Origin: an uncultured Cellvibrio sp.
GTDB lineage: Bacteria; Pseudomonadota; Gammaproteobacteria; Pseudomonadales; Cellvibrionaceae
Direction: 5' to 3'
Assembly (NCBI GenBank): GCA_946886255.1
Contig: CAMPIG010000205.1
Coordinates: 1 to 8,306 of the forward strand
DNA: 8,306 bases
Part shown: positions 1-4,616 of the stretch, one piece after another
Layout: every line of letters starts with the position of its first letter
How positions within the stretch are numbered: position 1 is the first letter of the stretch
Program-made: the position numbers and the translations under genes
Notes under the pieces: model-generated
The model's input: only the letters and a program-made list of their open reading frames with translations
Told to the model about the DNA's origin: nothing
Databases searched by the model: none

Positions 1-110
1 TTGCTGCCGACAATATCGGTCTGGTATTGAATAGCCAAGCTGCCATACATGCAGCGCCTGCATTTGATATTACCCAGAAACTGACCGATATGTTAAACAA
101 AGCCAAGTAA
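1..110 (+). CDS. skp: Skp/OmpH-family periplasmic chaperone, C-terminal fragment
   Basis: Only the last 35 codons are present; the first complete codon begins at position 3 and the TAA stop is at 108-110. The tail reads AADNIGLVLNSQAAIHAAPA and then an ITQKLTDMLNK-type helix ending in lysine. This matches the end of Skp/OmpH chaperones, where a short beta strand that rebuilds the trimerisation core is followed by 'D-I-T-x-x-V/L-T' and a short helix. Skp is a trimeric periplasmic holdase that carries unfolded outer-membrane proteins from the Sec translocon towards the BAM complex. It normally lies between bamA and lpxD, and lpxD does begin 27 bp downstream here. The signal peptide and coiled-coil tentacles lie outside the window, so the call rests on the tail plus position. 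Confidence 0.85.
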   Translation, partial: AADNIGLVLNSQAAIHAAPAFDITQKLTDMLNKAK

Positions 111-137
111 TTCGCCCTTCTGGCTGAGACCTTTCAG

Positions 138-1163
138 GTGGAAAAAACCTATTCACTTGCCGAACTGGCTCGGTACATTGATGCTGAGCTGGTTGGTGAT
201 CCTGATTATCATGTCAGGGCGTTCGCCAGTCTGCAATCTGCACAAGCGCATGACATCAGTTTTATAGCCAGCCCTGCATACACCAAATATCTGGCGATTT
301 GTAATGCGGGTGCGGTGATCCTGAATGTCGAACAGGCCGCGCATTTCGCTGGCAACAAACTGGTGGTTGCCAATCCCTATGTCGGCTATGCCCGGTTGAC
401 ACGGTTGTTTGACCACAGCCGTACCGAAGTTGTCGGTATTCACCCTTCAGCGGTCATCGGGGATGGCGTGACGCTGGGTGAGCACGTCAGTATTTCGGCT
501 CACGCGGTTGTTGGCGCCGGGGTAAGTCTGGGTGATGGCGTGGTAGTTGGTCCCGGTACAGTAATCGGCGAAGATACCTCGATTGGAAATAATACCCGCC
601 TGATGGCTAATGTGACGATCTATCACGGTATAGCCATTGGCGATGACTGTATTATCCATAGTGGCTCAGTTATCGGTGCGGACGGTTTCGGTTTTGCGCC
701 CAACGGTAGGGAATGGGTCAAGATCCACCAATTGGGTGGTGTTATCATCGGTAACCGGGTTGAGATAGGTGCATGCACCACCATAGATCGCGGGGCATTG
801 GGTAATACCGTATTAGACGACGGCGTGATTATTGATAATCTGGTTCACATAGCCCACAACGTGCGATTGGGTAAAAATTGTGCAATGGCGGCCACCTCGG
901 CAATCGCAGGTAGTACGGTTGTTGGTGATAACTGCACTTTCTCCGGTGGTGTTGGTGTCGTTGGTCATATAGATATTGGCGATAATATTCATTTTACCGG
1001 TATGACCATGGTTTCCAGTTCTTTGTCTGAACCTGGTTCCTATTCCTCAGGTACACCAATGTCGACAACGAAAGAGTGGCGCAAGAATGCGGTGCGTTTT
1101 CGTCAGTTGGATGCTATAGCGACTCGCCTGAGTCGCCTTGAAAAAGATGTAAAAAAAGATTGA
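138..1163 (+). CDS. lpxD: UDP-3-O-(3-hydroxyacyl)glucosamine N-acyltransferase LpxD
   Basis: LpxD transfers an (R)-3-hydroxyacyl chain from ACP to the 2-amino group of UDP-3-O-acylglucosamine, the third step of lipid A synthesis, in the cytoplasm. The product is 341 residues, the usual family length. Residues 1-100 form the uridine-binding N-terminal domain; F42 and Y48 occupy the spacing of the uracil-contacting aromatics known in the Chlamydia enzyme. Residues about 100-300 are a left-handed parallel beta-helix built from hexapeptide repeats of the V-x-I-G-D type. The catalytic histidine is H240 in the IAHNVRLG segment, equivalent to E. coli H239. A basic/acidic C-terminal helix (LSRLEKDVKKD) follows. 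I chose the GTG start because the protein then begins MEKTYSLAEL, like its homologues; only a weak GAG (126-128) precedes it, and no in-frame ATG lies between the skp stop and this point. The trimeric fold is family knowledge. Confidence 0.97.
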   Translation: MEKTYSLAELARYIDAELVGDPDYHVRAFASLQSAQAHDISFIASPAYTKYLAICNAGAVILNVEQAAHFAGNKLVVANPYVGYARLTRLFDHSRTEVVGIHPSAVIGDGVTLGEHVSISAHAVVGAGVSLGDGVVVGPGTVIGEDTSIGNNTRLMANVTIYHGIAIGDDCIIHSGSVIGADGFGFAPNGREWVKIHQLGGVIIGNRVEIGACTTIDRGALGNTVLDDGVIIDNLVHIAHNVRLGKNCAMAATSAIAGSTVVGDNCTFSGGVGVVGHIDIGDNIHFTGMTMVSSSLSEPGSYSSGTPMSTTKEWRKNAVRFRQLDAIATRLSRLEKDVKKD

Positions 1164-1176
1164 ATTGAATAATCGT

Positions 1177-1240
1177 GAGGCTTTTGTGCGATGCGTTGCC
1201 GATTTTGCAACCTGCGTACAAAAGTCTCTTCATATTTTTT
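1177..1240 (+). other. Long stem-loop plus T tract between lpxD and fabZ
   Basis: The 113-bp spacer between lpxD and fabZ contains a strong imperfect inverted repeat. Bases 1177-1190 pair with 1215-1228 (14 bp, two of them G-T wobbles). After a small internal loop, 1195-1199 (GTTGC) pair with 1207-1211 (GCAAC), closing a 7-nt loop CGATTTT. A run of six T lies at 1235-1240, seven bases after the stem. This resembles an intrinsic terminator or attenuator, although the T tract is offset and the stem is not very GC-rich. Since fabZ and lpxA are essential and downstream, partial attenuation, an RNA processing or stability element, or a boundary before an internal promoter are all more plausible than complete termination. 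The pairing is seen directly; the function is inferred. Confidence 0.5.
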
Positions 1241-1262
1241 ATAAGCTTAAAGCTGAGTATGC

Positions 1263-1267
1263 AGGGG
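1263..1267 (+). promoter_or_regulatory. fabZ ribosome binding site
   Basis: AGGGG lies nine bases before the ATG at 1277. It decides the fabZ start, because the reading frame stays open upstream to 1175 without any comparable Shine-Dalgarno sequence. A second in-frame ATG follows immediately at 1280, giving a tandem ATG-ATG start; either could be used. Confidence 0.75.
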
Positions 1268-1276
1268 TCTTCGACC

Positions 1277-1714
1277 ATGATGGATGTGAATGAAATACGC
1301 GAATACTTACCTCATCGTTATCCATTTTTATTGGTCGATAGAGTCGTAGAGTTGGTAGAGGGTGAATCAATCATCGCCTACAAAAACATTACCGTGAATG
1401 AGGAAGTCTTCAATGGTCATTTTCCGCAGGCACCGATTTTCCCCGGCGTCCTGATTATTGAAGCTATGGCTCAGGCATCCGGTATTCTCGGTTTCAAAAG
1501 TGCCAAAAAGAAACCGCAAGATGGCTCCATTTACTTGTTTGCGGGCGTGGATGATGTGCGTTTCAAACGCCAGGTAATTCCCGGCGACCGTCTGCAACTG
1601 GAGTCTCGTGTCGTATCGGAAAAGCGTGGAATTTGGAAGTTCGAGTGCCGTGCAACTGTCGATGGTGCTTTGGCTGCATCGGCAACAATACTTTGTGCCG
1701 ATCGCAAAATCTGA
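1277..1714 (+). CDS. fabZ: 3-hydroxyacyl-[acyl-carrier-protein] dehydratase FabZ
   Basis: FabZ removes water from (R)-3-hydroxyacyl-ACP to give trans-2-enoyl-ACP in the type II fatty acid elongation cycle in the cytoplasm. The product from the ATG at 1277 is 145 residues, close to the usual 145-155. It is a single hot-dog fold: the N-terminal [18 protein letters not shown] signature, then [20 protein letters not shown] carrying the catalytic H48 and E62 (equivalent to E. coli H54 and E68), then the [17 protein letters not shown] strand pair and a [15 protein letters not shown] strand near the end. The reading frame extends upstream to a GTG at 1175, but the extra 34 residues are not family-like and overlap the intergenic stem-loop. 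The placement between lpxD and lpxA is the conserved order; FabZ competes with LpxA and LpxD for the same 3-hydroxyacyl-ACP pool. Confidence 0.97.
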   Translation: MMDVNEIREYLPHRYPFLLVDRVVELVEGESIIAYKNITVNEEVFNGHFPQAPIFPGVLIIEAMAQASGILGFKSAKKKPQDGSIYLFAGVDDVRFKRQVIPGDRLQLESRVVSEKRGIWKFECRATVDGALAASATILCADRKI

Positions 1715-1730
1715 TTGTGCATACATACGC

Positions 1731-1747
1731 ATGGGTTGTCATCCCAT
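1731..1747 (+). other. Small hairpin in the fabZ-lpxA spacer
   Basis: ATGGG (1731-1735) pairs with CCCAT (1743-1747) around a 7-nt loop, 17 bases after the fabZ stop codon. There is no T run directly behind it, so it is not a good terminator. Other short inverted repeats in the same 146-bp spacer are ACTTT/AAAGT around 1759-1769 and AGGTG (1813-1817) with CACCT (1827-1831). I see no convincing -35/-10 pair in this spacer. Confidence 0.3.
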
Positions 1748-1801
1748 AACCTGCACTGACTTTTAAAGTAAGCTTCTGTTCGCTGCTGCTGATATTTTAT
1801 C

Positions 1802-1864
1802 GTGAGTGATACAGGTGGATCGACAACACCTCAGTCAACCAGAATGGTGAGAATAATTCCTTGA
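1802..1864 (+). CDS. Possible 20-codon leader ORF ending on the lpxA start
   Basis: A GTG at 1802 opens a 20-codon frame that includes an internal ATG at 1844. It ends in TGA at 1862-1864, overlapping the lpxA TTG start codon as TTGA. The peptide would begin (M)SDTGGSTTPQ and end RMVRIIP; I recognise no family. The geometry is that of translational coupling, in which a ribosome terminating on the leader restarts at the overlapping start. Against it, the GTG has no Shine-Dalgarno sequence, 20-codon open frames occur by chance, and lpxA already has its own GGTGAG site inside the frame. Function is speculative. Confidence 0.2.
   Translation: MSDTGGSTTPQSTRMVRIIP
1846..1851 (+). promoter_or_regulatory. 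lpxA ribosome binding site supporting a TTG start
   Basis: GGTGAG lies nine bases before the TTG at 1861. It supports TTG as the true initiation codon: an in-frame TGA at 1807 closes the frame upstream, no ATG or GTG lies between, and translation from 1861 gives the family-typical N-terminus MIDSRAIIHPSA. Confidence 0.65.
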
Positions 1865-2631
1865 TTGATTCACGAGCTATCATCCATCCCTCTGCCAAAC
1901 TGGCCTCCGATGTCGAGGTTGGTCCTTGGTCCATGATCGGCCCTGATGTGGAAATCGGCGCGGGTACGGTTATCGCATCGCATGTCATTGTCAAAGGCCC
2001 GACGGTTATCGGTAAAAATAATCGGATCTATCAATTCTCGTCGATCGGTGAAGATACCCCCGATTTGAAGTACAAAGGTGAGCCAACGCGCTTGGTCATT
2101 GGTGATAACAATATCATTCGTGAAGGTGTCACCATTCACCGCGGTACTATCCAGGATCGTCACGAAACCACAATTGGTCATCACAACTTATTGATGGCCT
2201 ACGTGCATATTGGCCACGACAGTGTGATTGGCAACCATTGCATTCTGGTGAATAACACCGCATTGGCCGGGCATGTGCACATTGATGATTGGGCTATTCT
2301 CAGTGGTTTTACTCTGGTGCATCAGTTTTGCAAGATCGGCGCTCACAGTTTTAGCGGCATGGGTACAGCAATTGGTAAAGATGTGCCGGCGTATGTGATG
2401 GTCAACGGTAGCCCTGCGGAAGCAAAAAGCGTAAATGCTGAAGGTTTACGTCGTCGGGGATTTACCTCCGAGGACATTACCAACATAACCAAAGCGTACA
2501 AATTGATTTATCGCCGTGGTCTGACACTCGATGAAGCCATCGCAGAACTTGAACAGATGGCACAAAACAGCAGTGCGCTGAATATTCTCATCGCTTCATT
2601 AAAATCATCGTCTCGCGGTATAGTGCGCTAG
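1861..2631 (+). CDS. lpxA: Acyl-ACP--UDP-N-acetylglucosamine O-acyltransferase LpxA
   Basis: LpxA transfers an (R)-3-hydroxyacyl chain from ACP to the 3-OH of UDP-GlcNAc, the first step of lipid A synthesis, in the cytoplasm. The product is 256 residues (E. coli 262). Residues 1 to about 185 form a hexapeptide-repeat left-handed beta-helix (for example SMIGPDVEIGAGTVI); the rest is the helical C-terminal domain (VNAEGLRRRGF, AYKLIYRRGLTLDEA). The catalytic base is H119 in VHIGHDSVIG, equivalent to E. coli H125. The acyl-length ruler position, G173 in E. coli and M169 in Pseudomonas aeruginosa, is M167 here within SGMGTAIGKD, predicting a 10-carbon hydroxyacyl donor. Translation starts at TTG, an inefficient codon that may hold LpxA low. 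A 146-bp spacer separates it from fabZ, whereas lpxB follows after only 8 bp. Confidence 0.97.
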   Translation: MIDSRAIIHPSAKLASDVEVGPWSMIGPDVEIGAGTVIASHVIVKGPTVIGKNNRIYQFSSIGEDTPDLKYKGEPTRLVIGDNNIIREGVTIHRGTIQDRHETTIGHHNLLMAYVHIGHDSVIGNHCILVNNTALAGHVHIDDWAILSGFTLVHQFCKIGAHSFSGMGTAIGKDVPAYVMVNGSPAEAKSVNAEGLRRRGFTSEDITNITKAYKLIYRRGLTLDEAIAELEQMAQNSSALNILIASLKSSSRGIVR

Positions 2632-2635
2632 GAGG
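2630..2635 (+). promoter_or_regulatory. Strong lpxB Shine-Dalgarno overlapping the lpxA stop
   Basis: AGGAGG overlaps the TAG stop of lpxA (2629-2631) and lies four bases before the lpxB ATG at 2640. It is the best ribosome binding site in the window, and its overlap with the preceding stop suggests that lpxA and lpxB translation are coupled. Confidence 0.8.
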
Positions 2636-2639
2636 CGAG

Positions 2640-3806
2640 ATGTCGGATCGTTTGCGTATCGGCATCGTAGTAGGAGAAGCATCGGGAGATATACTCGGCG
2701 CAGGGCTTATGACGGCGTTGCGCAAACATTTTCCCAACGCAGAATTTTCCGGTATCGGTGGGCCGCGCATGCTGGCGCTGGGTTTCCATTCGTTTTTCCC
2801 GCAGGATCGCCTGGCGGTTATGGGATTGGTGGAGCCACTGAAACGCTTACCGGAACTGCTAAAGATCCGCGCATTTCTTCGCGACCATTTTATTGCCAAC
2901 CCTCCCGCTGTTTTCATCGGCATTGATGCGCCGGATTTTAATCTGACCCTTGAAGGCGATTTAAAAGAAAAAGGTATTCTCACCGCTCACTATGTCAGTC
3001 CCTCGGTGTGGGCCTGGCGACAAAAACGTGTTCACAAAATAGCGCGCTCAGTTGACTTAATGCTGACGCTATTACCGTTTGAGGCAGAGTTTTATCAGCA
3101 ACATCAGGTTCCGGTTGCATTTGTTGGTCACCACTTGGCTGATGAAATTCCGTTGGATGTCGATCAACAAACTGCACGTAACACCTTGCACATTGCACGG
3201 GATGCCAAAGTCGTGGCGCTGTTGCCCGGCAGTCGCAGCAATGAGGTTGAACGACTCGGGCAGTTGTTTATGGAGACGGCGGTGCATTGCTTGCGGCGTA
3301 ATTCCGCGTTGCAATTTATCATTCCTGCTGCCAATGCAGACCGTTACCGACAATTGCATTTGCAGCTCAGCAACTATATTGACTACCCCGTTCATCTGGT
3401 AAACGGTCAATCGCAAACGGTTATGGCGGCGGCGGATGTAGTTCTGATGGCCTCTGGTACCACGGCCCTCGAAGCCATGCTGTTGAAACGCCCGATGGTA
3501 ATCGCCTACAAACTATCATGGCTTTCCTGGGCGATTTTATCGCGTATGGTAAAGACACCTTATGTCGGTTTACCCAATTTGCTGGCGGGAAAAAAGTTAG
3601 TTCCGGAATTATTGCAAGATGATGCAACTCCAGAAAATATGAGTGCAGCCGTGATGCATTATTTTGAACATCCGCAAGAAACCCAGGTCTTGCGCGACAC
3701 ATTTTATGACATGCATCAATCCATAAAGCGCAATGCCAGTGATCGCGCTGCAGATGCTATCGCGCAGCTTATTCAAACAAAGGGCCTTCAGCATGACGCT
3801 ACCTGA
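2640..3806 (+). CDS. lpxB: Lipid-A-disaccharide synthase LpxB
   Basis: LpxB is the GT19-family glycosyltransferase that joins UDP-2,3-diacylglucosamine to 2,3-diacylglucosamine-1-phosphate (lipid X), giving the beta-1,6 disaccharide of lipid A at the inner face of the inner membrane. The product is 388 residues (E. coli 382). Visible landmarks are the N-terminal [12 protein letters not shown] motif, [18 protein letters not shown] with D96 (equivalent to E. coli D98), the highly conserved [39 protein letters not shown] with R199 (equivalent to E. coli R201), the donor-site segment [13 protein letters not shown], and [23 protein letters not shown]. The ATG has a strong Shine-Dalgarno. The 3' end overlaps rnhB by 14 bp, so lpxA-lpxB-rnhB are very probably co-transcribed. 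Nothing looks truncated or missing. Confidence 0.98.
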   Translation: MSDRLRIGIVVGEASGDILGAGLMTALRKHFPNAEFSGIGGPRMLALGFHSFFPQDRLAVMGLVEPLKRLPELLKIRAFLRDHFIANPPAVFIGIDAPDFNLTLEGDLKEKGILTAHYVSPSVWAWRQKRVHKIARSVDLMLTLLPFEAEFYQQHQVPVAFVGHHLADEIPLDVDQQTARNTLHIARDAKVVALLPGSRSNEVERLGQLFMETAVHCLRRNSALQFIIPAANADRYRQLHLQLSNYIDYPVHLVNGQSQTVMAAADVVLMASGTTALEAMLLKRPMVIAYKLSWLSWAILSRMVKTPYVGLPNLLAGKKLVPELLQDDATPENMSAAVMHYFEHPQETQVLRDTFYDMHQSIKRNASDRAADAIAQLIQTKGLQHDAT

Positions 3807-4407
3807 GCCATTTATCTCCTGTTATCCAGGAGATCTGTTTGCCGGAGTCGATGAAGTCGGGCGTGGCCCTTTGGCTTGGGATGTTGTAGCAGCAGCGGTC
3901 ATCCTGGACCCGGAGCGACCCATTGATGGCTTGAACGATTCCAAAAAGCTTACCGAAAAACGTCGTGAATTTTTATTCGATGAAATTCAGTTGCACGCGA
4001 AAAGCTGGTGTATTGCGCGCGCGACCGTTATCGAAATTGATCAAATTAATATTCTGCAAGCCAGCTTATTGGCCATGGCACGGGCTGTTGAAGGATTGCA
4101 CATTCAACCGGAGCACGTGTTGGTGGACGGTAACAAATTGCCCAAATGGAAATACGCAGCGGAAGCTGTGGTTAAAGGCGATAGCCGCGTAGCGGCCATC
4201 AGCGCGGCGTCCATTTTGGCGAAGGTCGCCCGCGATCGAGAGATGCTGGAGCTCGACAAACAATATCCCGGTTATGGATTTGCTGACCACAAAGGTTATC
4301 CGACAAAAGTCCATATGGATGCACTTGAAAAGCTGGGTGTTACGCCGATTCATCGCCAATCCTATGCACCGGTTAAGGCGCGAATTGCGCAAATAGAATT
4401 GCTTTAG
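3793..4407 (+). CDS. rnhB: Ribonuclease HII
   Basis: RNase HII cleaves RNA in RNA-DNA hybrids and starts ribonucleotide excision repair by nicking 5' of a single ribonucleotide in duplex DNA. The product from ATG 3793 is 204 residues, typical for the family. The DEDD active site is D20 and E21 in [13 protein letters not shown]112 in VLVDGN, and D130 in VKGDSR, matching E. coli D16, E17, D108 and D126. GRG 23-25 is the ribonucleotide-junction sensor; [16 protein letters not shown] and [11 protein letters not shown] are further signatures. The frame is open back to an ATG at 3733, but that would add 20 non-family residues and a long overlap with lpxB. AGGG at 3781-3784 sits eight bases before 3793. 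W29 replaces the glycine usually found after PLA/PLV, the one odd residue. The overlap with lpxB suggests translational coupling. Confidence 0.97.
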   Translation: MTLPEPFISCYPGDLFAGVDEVGRGPLAWDVVAAAVILDPERPIDGLNDSKKLTEKRREFLFDEIQLHAKSWCIARATVIEIDQINILQASLLAMARAVEGLHIQPEHVLVDGNKLPKWKYAAEAVVKGDSRVAAISAASILAKVARDREMLELDKQYPGYGFADHKGYPTKVHMDALEKLGVTPIHRQSYAPVKARIAQIELL

Positions 4408-4496
4408 TTTCTGACCTTGAAATAAGGATCGGGTAGAGGCTTGTGAGACACGCCGTGAACCCAGCCCCTTCGCGCTTCCGGCGCTACGGGACACTT

Positions 4497-4512
4497 CCCA
4501 CATCCTTGTGGG
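4497..4512 (+). other. Perfect 6-bp hairpin inside the palindromic element
   Basis: CCCACA and TGTGGG pair perfectly around the tetraloop TCCT. An alternative hairpin, GGGA (4488-4491) with TCCC (4496-4499), would compete for the same bases. No T run follows, so this is not a terminator by itself. Confidence 0.55.
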
Positions 4513-4526
4513 TCGTCCATGGGGCT

Positions 4527-4551
4527 CGGCAGCGGCCTCCTGCCGCTGACG
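4527..4551 (+). other. GC-rich hairpin inside the palindromic element
   Basis: CAGCGGC (4530-4536) pairs with GCCGCTG (4542-4548) around the five-base loop CTCCT. With one G-A mismatch the stem extends to 4527-4528 and 4550-4551. It adjoins the right terminal repeat directly and would form one arm of the branched structure. Confidence 0.6.
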
Positions 4552-4616
4552 GTCTCACAAACCTCTACCCGATCCTTCCATATCATCGCGGTAATAAACG
4601 TTGAAAGTAAAAGCGT

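Larger units (their letters stand above)
4424..4577. repeat. 154-bp palindromic MITE-like element with 26-bp inverted repeats
   Basis: The spacer between rnhB and dnaE is filled by a nearly symmetrical element. Its left arm, 4424-4449, begins AAGGATCGGGTAGAGG, and its right arm, 4552-4577, ends CCTCTACCCGATCCTT. They are reverse complements at 25 of 26 positions; the only mismatch is C4440 against A4561. Inside, AGCCCC (4463-4468) can pair with GGGGCT (4521-4526), enclosing two hairpins: GCGC/GCGC (4472-4475 with 4481-4484) and CCCACA/TGTGGG (4497-4502 with 4507-4512, loop TCCT). A third hairpin, CAGCGGC/GCCGCTG (4530-4536 with 4542-4548), follows. The whole could fold as a branched cloverleaf in RNA or extrude as a cruciform in DNA. 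It encodes no protein I can support. It looks like a dispersed non-autonomous repeat; I see no clear target-site duplication. Because it is transcribed with its neighbours, it may also influence rnhB-dnaE mRNA processing. Confidence 0.8.

Noticed and set aside
1175..1276. Upstream in-frame extension of fabZ from a GTG at 1175
   Set aside because: The 34 extra residues are not FabZ-like, no good ribosome binding site precedes the GTG, and the stretch coincides with the stem-loop. The ATG at 1277 has AGGGG at proper spacing and gives the family N-terminus.
3733..3792. Upstream in-frame extension of rnhB from ATG 3733
   Set aside because: It would overlap lpxB by 74 bp and add 20 residues that are a frame-shifted reading of the LpxB tail. 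Family alignment places the start at 3793.
4581..4586. TATCAT as a dnaE -10 promoter element
   Set aside because: The base match to TATAAT is good, but no acceptable -35 lies 16-18 bp upstream; kept only as a remark in the findings.
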